DNA of 32,037 nt, from the NCBI RefSeq assembly GCF_024505085.1, contig NZ_JANIBC010000019.1, forward strand, positions 18,097 through 50,133. The letters are read 5' to 3'. Source of the stretch: Parvularcula maris. Its GTDB lineage: Bacteria; Pseudomonadota; Alphaproteobacteria; Caulobacterales; Parvularculaceae. Shown one piece after another: positions 8,240-17,483 of this stretch. Under the pieces are notes generated by a model. That model did not search any database, was not told where the DNA came from, and saw only the letters and a list, made by a program, of their open reading frames with translations. Positions within the stretch are counted from its first letter, which is position 1. Every line of letters starts with the position of its first letter. The position numbers and the translations under genes are program-made.

Positions 8240-9436
8240 TCAGAGCCCCAGCATGGATTTGGTGATGATCTCGCGCTGCACCTCGTTGGAGCCGCCGAAG
8301 ATCGAGAGCTTGCGGTAGTTGAAGTAGTCGCTGGCAACAGGGCCTGCGAAGGCGGGACCCACGGGCTCGCCGTTATAGCCTTCCTCGAAGCTCGCCTCGA
8401 TGAAGGGCCTGGCATAGCTGCCCGCCGCGCGCCGCATGAGATCGCTGATCTCCTGCCTGATCTCGGTGCCTCGGATCTTCAGCATGGAGCTCTCCGCCCC
8501 CGGCGCCTTACCGTGGCCCGCCGCGTCCAGGACGCGAAGGTTCGTGGTCTTCATGTTCTCGAGGTCGATCTCGAGCTGCGCCAGGCGTGCGGCGAAGCGG
8601 GGGTCCTCGATCAGCGGTTTGCCGTTCCTGAACTGCATGGAGGCCGCCTCCTTCAGCACCTTGAAGGCCGCCATGGAGGCACCCACACCGGCGATGTTGG
8701 TGCGCTCATAGGTGAGAAGGTACTTGGCGTAGGTCCAGCCCTTGTTCTCCTCGCCGACAAGGTTCTCCACCGGCACCTTCACATCGGTGAAGAACACTTC
8801 GTTCACCTCGTAATCGCCGTCGAGGAGCTTGATCGGCCTGAGTTCGACACCCGGCGTGTTCATGTCGATGAGCAGGAAGGAGATGCCCTCCTGCTTCTTG
8901 CCCTCGGAGTTCGTCCGTACCAGGCAGAAGATCATGTTGGCGTGCTGGCCGAGGGTCGTCCAGGTCTTCTGACCGTTGACGATGTAGTGGTCGCCCTCGC
9001 GCACGGCCTTAGTCTTGAGGCTCGCAAGATCCGAGCCCGCGCCCGGTTCGGAGTAGCCCTGGCACCACCAGTCCGAGCCATCCAGGATGCGCGGCAGCCA
9101 GTGGTTCTTCTGCTCCTCCGAGCCGTATTTCAGCAGCACCGGCCCCAGCATGGAGACCCCGAACGGCACGACGCGCGGCGCATGGGCCATGGCGATCTCG
9201 GTCTCGAAGATGAAGCGCTGCATCACGCTCCAGTCCGTGCCGCCGTGCTCCACCGGCCAGTGGGGAGCGAGCCAGCCGCGCTCATGCAGGATGGCGTGCC
9301 ACTCCTCCATGTCCGCCTTGCTGAGGTGCTGCCCCTTGCGCACCTTGTCGGAGAGGCGCTGGGGCAGCTTCTCCTTCAGGAAAGCGCGGACTTCCTCGCG
9401 GAAAGCCTGGTCTTCGGGTGAGAATTTGAGGTCCAT
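8240..9436 (-). CDS. pimC: Acyl-CoA dehydrogenase, large subunit (PimC-like)
   Basis: A 398-residue acyl-CoA dehydrogenase subunit. It begins DLKFSPEDQAFREEVR and has the FAD/substrate segment YSEPGAGSDLASL in the middle. It ends KLSIFGGSNEVQREI, equivalent to the YEGTNEIQR flavin-binding segment missing from the small subunit. In place of the usual QxxGGxGxTxE catalytic stretch it has a divergent AGSYARPFIEASFEEGY region, so the catalytic glutamate probably comes from the partner. It resembles the large subunit of pimeloyl-CoA dehydrogenase (PimC), here expected to act on a CoA thioester made by the ligase at 13034. The gap to the thiolase gene upstream is only 24 nt and to the small subunit 3 nt, so B, C and D form one operon. 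Confidence 0.87.
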   Translation of the reverse strand: MDLKFSPEDQAFREEVRAFLKEKLPQRLSDKVRKGQHLSKADMEEWHAILHERGWLAPHWPVEHGGTDWSVMQRFIFETEIAMAHAPRVVPFGVSMLGPVLLKYGSEEQKNHWLPRILDGSDWWCQGYSEPGAGSDLASLKTKAVREGDHYIVNGQKTWTTLGQHANMIFCLVRTNSEGKKQEGISFLLIDMNTPGVELRPIKLLDGDYEVNEVFFTDVKVPVENLVGEENKGWTYAKYLLTYERTNIAGVGASMAAFKVLKEAASMQFRNGKPLIEDPRFAARLAQLEIDLENMKTTNLRVLDAAGHGKAPGAESSMLKIRGTEIRQEISDLMRRAAGSYARPFIEASFEEGYNGEPVGPAFAGPVASDYFNYRKLSIFGGSNEVQREIITKSMLGL

Positions 9437-9460
9437 GACATGATGCTCCCGGTTCAGGGT

Positions 9461-10666
9461 TCAGACGATCTCGAATAGCCCGGCCGCGCCCATGCCGCCA
9501 GCGACGCACATCGACGCGACCACGAAGCGCGCGCCGCGGCGGCGGCCTTCCAGGAGCGCCGCGCCGACGAGGCGGCTGCCGGTCATGCCGAAGGGGTGGC
9601 CGACGGCGATGGCGCCGCCGTTGACGTTGAGCTTCTCCAGGTCGATGCCGAGCTTGCGCTGGCAGTAGAGCGCCTGACTGGCGAAGGCCTCGTTGATCTC
9701 CCAGAGGTCGATGTCGCCGACGGAGAGACCCGCCCGGTCCAGGAGCTTCGGCACGGCGAAGACCGGCCCGATGCCCATCTCGTCGGGCTCGCATCCCGCC
9801 GCCTGGAAGCCCCGGAAGATGCCCAGCACCTCGCGGCCCTCCGCCTCGGCGGTCTTGCGGTCCATGACGATCTGGGCCGACGCGCCGTCGGAGAGCTGGC
9901 TGGCGTTCCCCGCGGTGATGTTCGTGCCCTCCTTCACCTTGAGCCCGTCCCTGAAGACCGGCTTGAGGTTCGAGAGCGCCTCGTAGTTCGTATCGGGACG
10001 AATGCCCTCGTCGGCACTGAGGGTCACCGTCTCGCGACCCGCCTCCTGGCCGTCCTTAGCGCGCAGCACCTTCTCCGCCGTGAGCGGAACGATCTCCTCT
10101 TCCAGGCGCCCCTCCTTCGTGGCGGCGGCAGCGCGGAGCTGGCTCTGTTCGGCGAAGCGGTCCTGGTCCTCACGGGTGACGCCGTAGCGCTCGGCGACGA
10201 TCTCGGCGGTCTCGATCATCGCCATATAGGCGTCGGGCTCCGCCTCGCTCACCGTGGGAGAGCGCCAGTGGGGGCCTGCCATGTTCGGCACCATGGTGGT
10301 CGAGATCGACTCCCCTCCCCCCGCCAGGATCACATCGGCATCGTCCGCGATGACCGAGCGCGCGGCGAGCGCCACGGCGGTGAGGCCCGACGCGCACTTC
10401 CTGTCCAGGGTGAAGGCGGGCACGCTCTTCGGCAGGCCGGCCGTGAAGCTGCTCATCCGCCCGATATTGTAGAACTGAGGACCGTACTGGTTGCCCGTGC
10501 CGTAATAGATGTCGTCGATTCGTAGGGGATCGATCCCGGCACGCTCCACGGCGGCGTTCATGGCGTGGGCCGCGAGAACGTCCGGCATCGTCGCGTTGAA
10601 CGCGCCCCGATGCGCCCGGCCGATGGGCGTGCGGGCCGTGGAAACGATGGCGGCTTCCCTGGTCAT
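9461..10666 (-). CDS. pimB: Acetyl-CoA C-acyltransferase (thiolase, PimB-like)
   Basis: A 401-residue degradative thiolase that cleaves 3-ketoacyl-CoA with CoA to give acetyl-CoA and an acyl-CoA two carbons shorter. All catalytic landmarks are present: nucleophile C91 in [13 protein letters not shown] at 325-329, H357 in VGHPFGMTG, and C387 in MCVAGGMG. The length is normal for the family. The start [16 protein letters not shown] is canonical. It lies 24 nt upstream of the large dehydrogenase subunit and 155 nt downstream of the bifunctional enzyme; that gap holds an inverted repeat. The best named counterpart is the thiolase of the pim (pimelate degradation) operon. A general fatty-acid FadA role cannot be excluded, but the neighbours favour a dedicated pathway. 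Confidence 0.9.
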   Translation of the reverse strand: MTREAAIVSTARTPIGRAHRGAFNATMPDVLAAHAMNAAVERAGIDPLRIDDIYYGTGNQYGPQFYNIGRMSSFTAGLPKSVPAFTLDRKCASGLTAVALAARSVIADDADVILAGGGESISTTMVPNMAGPHWRSPTVSEAEPDAYMAMIETAEIVAERYGVTREDQDRFAEQSQLRAAAATKEGRLEEEIVPLTAEKVLRAKDGQEAGRETVTLSADEGIRPDTNYEALSNLKPVFRDGLKVKEGTNITAGNASQLSDGASAQIVMDRKTAEAEGREVLGIFRGFQAAGCEPDEMGIGPVFAVPKLLDRAGLSVGDIDLWEINEAFASQALYCQRKLGIDLEKLNVNGGAIAVGHPFGMTGSRLVGAALLEGRRRGARFVVASMCVAGGMGAAGLFEIV

Positions 10667-10736
10667 GTGTCCGGGCTCCTCTGCAACCTAACAGCTATCG
10701 TCCCGTTCTAAGGACGCCGCACCGCTTTGCCAATGG

Positions 10737-10768
10737 GAGAGCGTTCCGGTTTTTCGAAAAACGCTCTC
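10737..10768. repeat. Inverted repeat between the bifunctional enzyme and thiolase genes
   Basis: Arms GAGAGCG (10737-10743) and CGCTCTC (10762-10768) enclose a second palindrome TTTTTC/GAAAAA (10750-10761), with TTCCGG bulged on one side. TGGG/CCCA (10734-10737, 10773-10776) could extend the stem in place of the outermost pair. The element sits inside the 155-bp gap of the presumed pim-like operon. It could be a processing or attenuation hairpin that sets different levels for the two halves of the operon, or an extragenic repeat. Confidence 0.5.
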
Positions 10769-10821
10769 AAGTCCCATTTATAAACAAATCGTATCCGTGC
10801 CGCTTTTAGGAATCGGAAGCG

Positions 10822-12870
10822 TCAGCCGGTGAACCGCCCGCCCTCCTCGGCCTTCCGCTTCAGAAGCTCCGACAGGGTGAAGCCGTCCTGAAGCCTCGCT
10901 TCGTGGCGTTTCAGCCCGGCCAGCACCTCCGCCGCCCCCTGCTGGTCGGCGAAGAACATCGGCCCGCCGCGATAGGCGGGCCAGCCATAGCCGTTGACCC
11001 AGACGATATCGACGTCCGAGGCGCGCTGGGCGATGCCCTCCTCGAGGATCTTCGCGCCCTCGTTGATCATGGGGTAGAGGAGGCGTTCGAGGATCTCCTG
11101 GTCGCCTATATTTCGCTGCTCGCGGCCGGACCTCTCGGCGAAGCTCGCCACCACCTCCTCGACCTCCGCGGACGGGGCGCCCCGGCGGCTCTCATCGTAG
11201 TCGTAGAAGCCCGCGCCGGTCTTCTGGCCGCGCCGGTCCCGCTCGCACAGCACCTCGCGGATGGTGGACGAGGACGTCTTTTCCGGGTCCCAGCCGATAT
11301 CGAGGCCGGCGAGGTCGGCCATCTGGAACGGCCCCATGGGCAGGCCGAACTCGACCAGCACCCGGTCCACGTCCCAGGGCTTCGCCCCTTCCAGGATCAG
11401 GTTGTTCGCCTCCGCCTGGCGCACCGCCAGCATCCGGTTGCCGATGAAGCCGTGGCAGACGCCCGCGACCACGGCGGTCTTCCTGATTTTCTTGGACAGC
11501 GCCATCGAGGTCGCCAGCACGCTGTCCGAGGTCTTCTCCCCCCGGACGATCTCGAGAAGGCGCATGATGTTGGCGGGCGAGAAGAAGTGAAGACCCACCA
11601 CGCTTTCGGGCCTCTTGGTGGAGGCGGCGATCTCGTTCACGTCGAGATAGCTCGTATTGGTGGCGAGGATTGCGCCGTCCTTGGCGATACTGTCCAGCCT
11701 GCTGAAGACCTCTTTCTTGATCTCCATCAGCTCAAAGACAGCTTCGATGATGAGGTCGCAGTCCTTGAGGTCGTTCATATCGGTGCTGGGGGTGAGAAGC
11801 CCCATGGCTTGCTCGACAGCCTCGGGGCTCATCCGGCCCTTCGCCGCGGTGGCCTCGTAGTTCTTGCGGATGATGCCGACGCCCCGGTCCAGGGGAGCCT
11901 GGTCGCGCTCGACCAGGGTGACCGGCAGCCCAGCCGAGAGGAAGTTCATGGCGATGCCGCCACCCATCGTCCCCGCACCGATGATGCCGACCTTCTTCAC
12001 CTCGATCAGGGGCGTGTCCTTGGGTACGTCGTCGATCTTGGACGCCGCGCGCTCGGCGAAGAAGAGGTAGCGAAGGGCCGCCGACTGCTCGCCCATCATC
12101 AGCTTCATGAAGAGCTCGCGCTCTTTTTTCAGGCCCTCCTCCAGGGGAAGCTCCGTCGCCGCCTTCACCGCCTCGATGCAGGCCTCGGGCGCCTCGAAGC
12201 CGCGCAGACGCCGGGCGTTGGCGCGGCGGAAATCGTCGAAGACAGAGCCGTCGGCCGTGATCTTGTCGGTGCGCCTGCCCGAGCGGGGAAGCTCCGCGCT
12301 CCCCGCCTTGGACCGAGCGAAGGCGATCGCCCTCTGTCTCAGCTCGCTCTCGGGCACGATCTCGTCGACGAGGCCCATGGCCTCGGCCTTCTTCGCCGGG
12401 ATGGGGTCGCCCTTCACGATCATGCCGAGCGCCGCCTCCACGCCCACCACCCTAGGCAGGCGCTGGGTGCCGCCCGCCCCCGGCAGAAGCCCAAGCTTGA
12501 CCTCCGGTAGACCGAGCTTCGTGCTTGGGGTCGCGAGCCGGTAGTGCGCGCCGAGCGCCACTTCGAGCCCCCCGCCGAGGGTCGTGCCGTGAAGGGCCGC
12601 AACCACGGGCTTGTCCAGCGCCTCGATCGCCTCGATCACCTCGGGCAGCGAGGGGTCCTGAGGCGGCTTGCCGAACTCGGTGATGTCCGCGCCCGCATGG
12701 AAGGTCCGCCCGTCACAGGCGATGACCACCGCCGTCACCTCCTGATCCGTCCGCGCCGCCTCGATGCCCCGCAGAATGCCCTCGCGCACCCCGTGGCCGA
12801 GGGCGTTGACCGGGGGGTTGTCCGAGACGATGACGAGGACGCCGTCCTCCTTGCTGGTGCTGACGCTCAT
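10822..12870 (-). CDS. pimF: Bifunctional enoyl-CoA hydratase / 3-hydroxyacyl-CoA dehydrogenase (PimF-like)
   Basis: A 682-residue fusion catalysing two consecutive beta-oxidation steps. The N-terminal crotonase domain (about 1-190) has both acidic residues, E103 in GGGLEVALG and E123 in [19 protein letters not shown], plus the oxyanion segment FHAGADI. The dehydrogenase domain starts at [15 protein letters not shown] (NAD site 298-303), with NTS at 405-407 and the catalytic pair H428 ([10 protein letters not shown]) and E440. Two C-terminal helical domains follow, the second with [14 protein letters not shown] start it at the ATG at 12870, which has GGAGGAG about 9 nt upstream, rather than at the open frame's end 33 nt further. 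It is first in the minus-strand series ahead of thiolase, PimC and PimD, and divergent from the acyl-CoA ligase. The order F-B-C-D matches the pim operon as I remember it from Rhodopseudomonas. Confidence 0.9.
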   Translation of the reverse strand: MSVSTSKEDGVLVIVSDNPPVNALGHGVREGILRGIEAARTDQEVTAVVIACDGRTFHAGADITEFGKPPQDPSLPEVIEAIEALDKPVVAALHGTTLGGGLEVALGAHYRLATPSTKLGLPEVKLGLLPGAGGTQRLPRVVGVEAALGMIVKGDPIPAKKAEAMGLVDEIVPESELRQRAIAFARSKAGSAELPRSGRRTDKITADGSVFDDFRRANARRLRGFEAPEACIEAVKAATELPLEEGLKKERELFMKLMMGEQSAALRYLFFAERAASKIDDVPKDTPLIEVKKVGIIGAGTMGGGIAMNFLSAGLPVTLVERDQAPLDRGVGIIRKNYEATAAKGRMSPEAVEQAMGLLTPSTDMNDLKDCDLIIEAVFELMEIKKEVFSRLDSIAKDGAILATNTSYLDVNEIAASTKRPESVVGLHFFSPANIMRLLEIVRGEKTSDSVLATSMALSKKIRKTAVVAGVCHGFIGNRMLAVRQAEANNLILEGAKPWDVDRVLVEFGLPMGPFQMADLAGLDIGWDPEKTSSSTIREVLCERDRRGQKTGAGFYDYDESRRGAPSAEVEEVVASFAERSGREQRNIGDQEILERLLYPMINEGAKILEEGIAQRASDVDIVWVNGYGWPAYRGGPMFFADQQGAAEVLAGLKRHEARLQDGFTLSELLKRKAEEGGRFTG

Positions 12871-13033
12871 GACGGCTCTCTCCTCCCGCGCTACGCCGCG
12901 CACCCATACCGCTTCTTCGAACGGGCTAGCATCTGCCGGACGGCTCGTGCTGGTGCGCTTTCGTTGATCCGCCTCCCTGATAGCGATAGGCTGGCCGGAA
13001 ACAAACCGTTCTTTTCAAAAGGTGGCGGCTGGG
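12871..13033. promoter_or_regulatory. Divergent promoter region of the pim-like genes and the acyl-CoA ligase
   Basis: A 163-bp gap between two divergent starts must contain both promoters. The only motif worth noting is ACCGTTCTTTTCA (13005-13017), close to ACCGTTCGTTCA in the receptor/gcdH promoter region (20193-20204). It could be a site for the double TetR regulator encoded downstream. No convincing -35/-10 pair was found by eye. Confidence 0.35.
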
Positions 13034-14764
13034 ATGGAGACGACGACGAGCGGCGGCTGGCCGCAGATGAGCTTGGACGAGGTGCGCGCCAGGCTCTGCG
13101 GTCCGGGCGCCACCTTCGAGACGGAGACGGCGGATATACGCGGCATCCCGACGCGCGTCTGGAAGAACGGCCCGAAAACCCTGCCGGACCTCCTGCGCCA
13201 TGCCGCTGGGCACGGCGAGGCGACCTTCCTCGTTCTGGACGGGGAGCGCGTCAGTTTCGCCGCCTTCGCCGCCGCCTCGGCGCATCTGGCCGAAGCGCTG
13301 GCAGGGCGCGGCATCGGCCGGGGGGACCGTGTCGCCCTAGCCATGCGCAACCTGCCGGAGTTTCCGGTCGCCTTCTTCGCTATCGTCAGCCTGGGTGCTA
13401 TCGTCGTTCCGCTCAACGCCTGGTGGACGAGGGGGGAGCTTCTTTTCGGCCTCAAGGACTCAGGCGCCAAGCTCCTCCTCTGCGACGCCGAGCGCTGGGA
13501 CGTGCTGGAGCGGGGGGCCGGTGTCGATACGCTGGTCTGCCGCGCCGGGGGGACGGTCCCCGAAGGCTCAGCCCTCGAAGCGCTGATCGGCCCGCCCTCG
13601 AGCTGGGCCGCGCTGCCCCCGAAACCCCTGCCAGACGTCGCGATCGAGCCCGACGACCACGCCACGATCTTCTACACGTCGGGCACCACGGGCAAGCCGA
13701 AGGGCGCCCTCGGCACCCATCGCAGCTCCGTCACCAATGTCATGTCGTCCGCCTACGCCGCCGCGGCCAAGCATATGAGGCGCGGAGAGGAGCCACCCGA
13801 ACCGACTCCCAAATCGACGCTCCTGACCATCCCCCTCTTCCACGTCACCGCCTGCAACGCGCGCATGATGATCAGCCTCTATGCTGGCTACAAGATCGTC
13901 CTGACACGGAAATGGGACCCGACCGAGGCGTTCCGGCTCATCGAGCGTGAGCGGATCACCCATGCGGGCGGCGTCCCGGCCATCGCCTGGAGCCTGATCG
14001 AGCATCCGGAACGAAAGAACCACGACCTCAGCTCCCTGGAGGCCATCGCTTACGGCGGCGCCCCCGCCGCGCCCGAGCTCGTGCGTAAGATCAAGGAGAT
14101 GACCGGGTGCGAGCCGGGGTCAGGCTGGGGGATGACGGAGACCTCGGGCACCGTCACCATTCACGGGGCGGAGGACTATCTTCACCGCCCCGAAAGCTGC
14201 GGCCCCCCTGTCCCGGTGGCCGAGCTTAGAATCATGAGCCTCGATGGTGAGCGAGAGATGCCCGTGGGCGAGGACGGGGAGCTCTGGGTCAAGGGGCCGA
14301 TGGTGGTCGAGGGCTACTGGAACGATGCTGATGCCACCGCCGAGACCTTCAAGGAGGGCTGGCTCAAGACCGGCGATGTCGCCCGCCTCGACGAGGAGGG
14401 GTTCTGCACCATCGTCGACCGGGCCAAGGACGTCATCATCCGCGGCGGCGAGAACATCTACTCCATCGAGGTGGAGAACTGCCTCTACGAGCACCCTGGC
14501 GTGGTCGAGGCCTGCGTCGTTCCCCTGCCCCACCGCACCCTCGGCGAGGAGCCGGCGGCGGCCGTCTTTCTGGCGGAAGGGCAGCATACGACGGAGGCGG
14601 AGCTTAGGGCATGGACGGCCGAGCGCCTCGCCGCCTTCAAGGTGCCCGTCGCCATTCGGACCCGGAAGGCCCCCCTCCCCCGAAACGCCAACGGCAAGGT
14701 GCTCAAACCGGTCGTCAGGGCCGAGTTGGCCCAGGAGCTCGGGCGCGGCGAAGGAGCGGGCTGA
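13034..14764 (+). CDS. AMP-forming acyl-CoA synthetase (PimA-like role)
   Basis: A 576-residue class I adenylate-forming enzyme that activates a carboxylic acid to its CoA thioester with ATP. The phosphate-binding motif TSGTTGKPKG is at 215-224. Further along are YGGAPAAPELV, GWGMTETSG (adenine/acid site), KTGDVARLDEEGF, and the hinge DRAKDVIIRGGENI. The catalytic lysine is K555 in PRNANGKVLK. The ATG at 13034 is preceded by AGGTGG at a good distance; a GTG at 13022 would add four residues. It is divergent from the pimF-like gene and 52 nt upstream of the TetR-type gene on the same strand, so ligase and regulator are likely co-transcribed. In this locus it would supply the first CoA ester for the F-B-C-D enzymes. 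Specificity cannot be read from the sequence. Confidence 0.87.
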   Translation: METTTSGGWPQMSLDEVRARLCGPGATFETETADIRGIPTRVWKNGPKTLPDLLRHAAGHGEATFLVLDGERVSFAAFAAASAHLAEALAGRGIGRGDRVALAMRNLPEFPVAFFAIVSLGAIVVPLNAWWTRGELLFGLKDSGAKLLLCDAERWDVLERGAGVDTLVCRAGGTVPEGSALEALIGPPSSWAALPPKPLPDVAIEPDDHATIFYTSGTTGKPKGALGTHRSSVTNVMSSAYAAAAKHMRRGEEPPEPTPKSTLLTIPLFHVTACNARMMISLYAGYKIVLTRKWDPTEAFRLIERERITHAGGVPAIAWSLIEHPERKNHDLSSLEAIAYGGAPAAPELVRKIKEMTGCEPGSGWGMTETSGTVTIHGAEDYLHRPESCGPPVPVAELRIMSLDGEREMPVGEDGELWVKGPMVVEGYWNDADATAETFKEGWLKTGDVARLDEEGFCTIVDRAKDVIIRGGENIYSIEVENCLYEHPGVVEACVVPLPHRTLGEEPAAAVFLAEGQHTTEAELRAWTAERLAAFKVPVAIRTRKAPLPRNANGKVLKPVVRAELAQELGRGEGAG

Positions 14765-14816
14765 AAGAAGGCCTACAAAGGTGACGCAGCGTGCCGAGGA
14801 ATGATACAGCGGGGAT

Positions 14817-16049
14817 ATGACGACCGGGATCGAAGCTCAAAAGCAGTCACAACGCTTCGAGAAGAAGCGGGCGCTCATCGTGGGTGCGGCGACGGCGATC
14901 ATGAACGCCCACGGCGTCAAGGGCATGACCCTGAGCAAGGTGGGCCAGGCCATCGACCTCAACACCACCAGCGTGACCTACTACTTCAAGCGCAAGGAGC
15001 TCCTCGCCGAGGCGATCCTGGAAGATGCGATCGAGCGCTATCTGGCCCTCGTCGACGCCGCCGCCGACGAACAGGATGCGGAAGCGCGGATCAGGCGCCT
15101 GGTTTGGGACTGCCTCAGCCTCTTTGCCGCCATCAGGTCGGAGGAGGCCCCCCCGATCGCCAACCTCTCGCACCTTCTCGCCCTCGACGAGCCGACACGC
15201 AGCTCGCTTCTCAAGCGCTACCTCCACCTCTTCCGAAACCTAAGGGCGCTTATCTGGGGCGATCCCCAGGCCGATAAAAGCCTGGTGACGGCGAGAACCC
15301 AGGTCTTGATGGAGAACCTCTTCTGGAGCCAAGCCTGGTTGCCCCGCTACTCGCTCGGGGATTTCGAGCGGGTGGCCGGACGGCTCGTGGAGGTGCTGAC
15401 CGGGGGCGTCGCAGCTTACGGCGCGACCTACACGCCGCAGATCCTGACCCTCGACCAGCCGAGCAACCTCGCCGACAAGAGCGCGATGAACGAGGCGTTC
15501 CTGCGCTCGGCCACCATCATCATGAACGAGCGCGGCTATCGCGGCGCCTCGGTGGAGAGGATCACCCGAGAGCTGTCGGTGACCAAGGGCAGCTTCTACC
15601 ACCATCTCAGCTCGAAGGACGATCTGGTGCTCGCCTGCTTCGACCTCAGCTACACCCGCGTCTCCCTCGCCCAGCGCGCGGCGCAGCAGGCCGGAGGAAG
15701 CTATCTGCAGCGTCTGACGGCGGCGATCTCGACCCTGCTGCACATCCAGTTCTACGGGGAGGCCCCGCTGCTGCGCACCACCGCCCTCTCCGCCCTGCCA
15801 TGGCCTTTGCGGGGAGAGGCGATCGAGCGCTCGAACCGGATGGCCCGCCGCTTCGCCGGTATGCTGATCGACGGCATCACCGAGGGCTCGGTCAGGCCCA
15901 TCGACCCCCTCATCGCCTCCCAGAGCATCATGGCCGCCCTCAACACCGCCTTCGAGATGAGGCGCTGGGCGGCGGCTCAGCCTCCGGAGAAGGCGATCGG
16001 AACCTACGGCTCGATCGTCATGAGGGGCATTCTTCCGCAGACCGACTAG
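14817..16049 (+). CDS. Tandem-TetR transcriptional regulator (two TetR units in one chain)
   Basis: A 410-residue protein made of two TetR/AcrR-type units. The first DNA-binding domain spans about residues 16-65, ending in LNTTSVTYYFKRKELL, and has its own helical ligand-binding part. A second complete domain starts near residue 225 (NEAFLRSATIIMNERG) with VTKGSFYHHLSSKDDL at 255-270, and a second helical part runs to the end. Usual TetR proteins are near 200 residues and work as dimers, so this chain may be a covalent pseudo-dimer. It follows the ligase by 52 nt and is the only regulator in the locus. A role as acyl-CoA-responsive repressor of the pim-like genes is inferred. GGGGA lies too close to the ATG to be ideal, so translation may be weak or coupled. 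Confidence 0.85.
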   Translation: MTTGIEAQKQSQRFEKKRALIVGAATAIMNAHGVKGMTLSKVGQAIDLNTTSVTYYFKRKELLAEAILEDAIERYLALVDAAADEQDAEARIRRLVWDCLSLFAAIRSEEAPPIANLSHLLALDEPTRSSLLKRYLHLFRNLRALIWGDPQADKSLVTARTQVLMENLFWSQAWLPRYSLGDFERVAGRLVEVLTGGVAAYGATYTPQILTLDQPSNLADKSAMNEAFLRSATIIMNERGYRGASVERITRELSVTKGSFYHHLSSKDDLVLACFDLSYTRVSLAQRAAQQAGGSYLQRLTAAISTLLHIQFYGEAPLLRTTALSALPWPLRGEAIERSNRMARRFAGMLIDGITEGSVRPIDPLIASQSIMAALNTAFEMRRWAAAQPPEKAIGTYGSIVMRGILPQTD

Positions 16050-16058
16050 CTTTTGATC

Positions 16059-17405
16059 TCAGGGTCTTCGGCCTGCGTGAGGAGCTGCTGCGCGAGGCTC
16101 CTCTACGCAGCGCAAGAGCACGACGAGCGCAGCGCCGGTCGCCATCGCCGTCAGAACAAAGACGAAGGTCAGCCCTGCCATGGCAGCGACGCCTCCGAAG
16201 AGGAGCGGGCCGATCGCCGCCATGCTCGTCTCCGCCGAGGTGGAGAGCGCCAGGCGCATCGGAACCTCCCTCGCCGAGCCGAACTCGAGCGCCAGCGACG
16301 GCGCGCCGATCATGAAGCCGGACATGCCAGCGCCGAAAGCGGCGAAGGCGAGAAGAACCTGCCAGACCTCGCCGGCACTCAGGATCAGGGCCATCCCCAA
16401 GGTCCAGAGGAGGCCTGTGCCGATCATCACCGCGCGGTAGCCGCGCTTGTCGCCGATCCGTCCCCAGACGAGATTGGCCAGCGTGTCCGAACCGAGAAAG
16501 ACCAGGGAGAGAAGCCCCAAGGTCGTCCCGTCAAGTTCGACGACCTCAGCAGCGTAGATCGTGGCGAAGGGCATGGCCACACGCCCGTTGGTCAGAAGCA
16601 TCTGCGCCGAGACGAAGAACCGAAAGCTTCGGTGCCGGAGAAGATCGGGAAACTGCCTGATCCGCCGTAGCACGCTCTGACGCTCGGCGACCACCGGTGC
16701 GTTCGGCTCACGGATCATCACGTAGAGGACGGAGAGGCCGATGGTGGTCAGCACGAAGCTGATCAGGAACGTCGCGGCGTAGCCGTTGCCGAGCACGTTC
16801 CGCTCGATGATCTCCCGCCCGGCATAGTAGGATAAGAGCGCCGCGACCGCCCCTCCCAGAAGGTTGCGGCCGGCCTGAAGGCCCCCGCGCCGCTCCACGG
16901 GGATGACCTTCGCCATCAGCATCTGGAACGCCACCCGCTGCGCGCCGAGATAGTAGCCGAACAGGGCGAGGAAGAAGAGGCAGCTCAGAACCTGCCAGCG
17001 GCCTTCGAGAAGGATACCCGAAAGACCGAGCCCCAAGATGGCGACGCGCATCATCCAGCCGATCGAGATGGCGACGGGCAGCACCCGGCGGCGGTGCTCG
17101 ACGGCGGAGGCGCCCACGATCGGCGAGACGACGGCGCCCATCTGCAACAGCGCCTGGCCTAGTCCGACCACGAACACCGACTCGGTCAGGACGAAGAGAT
17201 AGGCGGGTACGAAGGTCGGCGCCAGGATGAGCCGGAAGCCGGTCATGCCGAAAACACCGTGGACGAACTGGGCGATGTAGTTCGCCGTCAGATGATCCCG
17301 GACCTGCCGACGGTAGCCAGCTTCATCCGGTATCTCATCCTCTTCGGCGCGGCGAAGCCGGACCACGCTGAAACGTCTAAACGGCAAGTTCGGTCTTTCG
17401 TACAA
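16059..17405 (-). CDS. MFS transporter
   Basis: An approximately 448-residue membrane protein with about 12 hydrophobic helices and a major-facilitator layout: a central cytoplasmic loop near residues 220-250 (VAERQSVLRRIRQFPDLLRH) and the second-half loop WGRIGDKRGYRAV. The start is uncertain. The frame opens at TTG (17405) without a visible ribosome site, and the charged 40-residue N-terminus before TM1 may be partly untranslated. It lies on the same strand as the TonB-dependent receptor, but a strong intrinsic terminator sits between them, so it probably needs its own promoter or read-through. It converges on the tandem-TetR gene with only 9 bp between the stop codons. Export or import of a pathway compound is plausible; there is no direct evidence for the substrate. 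Confidence 0.8.
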   Translation of the reverse strand: MYERPNLPFRRFSVVRLRRAEEDEIPDEAGYRRQVRDHLTANYIAQFVHGVFGMTGFRLILAPTFVPAYLFVLTESVFVVGLGQALLQMGAVVSPIVGASAVEHRRRVLPVAISIGWMMRVAILGLGLSGILLEGRWQVLSCLFFLALFGYYLGAQRVAFQMLMAKVIPVERRGGLQAGRNLLGGAVAALLSYYAGREIIERNVLGNGYAATFLISFVLTTIGLSVLYVMIREPNAPVVAERQSVLRRIRQFPDLLRHRSFRFFVSAQMLLTNGRVAMPFATIYAAEVVELDGTTLGLLSLVFLGSDTLANLVWGRIGDKRGYRAVMIGTGLLWTLGMALILSAGEVWQVLLAFAAFGAGMSGFMIGAPSLALEFGSAREVPMRLALSTSAETSMAAIGPLLFGGVAAMAGLTFVFVLTAMATGAALVVLLRCVEEPRAAAPHAGRRP

Positions 17406-17422
17406 ATTGAGGCGTACAGACG

Positions 17423-17451
17423 AAAAACCCCCCGCCGGTGCAGGCGGGGGG
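17423..17451 (-). terminator. Rho-independent terminator of the TonB-dependent receptor gene
   Basis: Read on the minus strand, a perfect 9-bp stem CCCCCCGCC/GGCGGGGGG with a 6-nt loop is followed at once by TTTTT. It lies about 30 nt past the receptor stop codon and just ahead of the MFS gene on the same strand. Confidence 0.9.
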
Positions 17452-17483
17452 ATGGTTCTTCGGTTAGGCGACGATAGGGAGGT

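Noticed and set aside
8513-9421. A long open frame opposite the large acyl-CoA dehydrogenase subunit, with similar mirrors opposite the receptor and thiolase
   Set aside because: Antisense shadows without family resemblance or ribosome sites.
10903-12510. A 535-codon open frame on the plus strand opposite the bifunctional enzyme gene
   Set aside because: It is the mirror of a well-conserved GC-rich gene, has no recognisable motif and an odd composition (rich in His, Arg, Leu and Gly). It is a by-product of codon usage.
12544-13950. A 468-codon plus-strand open frame spanning the divergent promoter and the start of the ligase
   Set aside because: It overlaps two confident genes in other frames and translates into Arg-rich low-complexity sequence.
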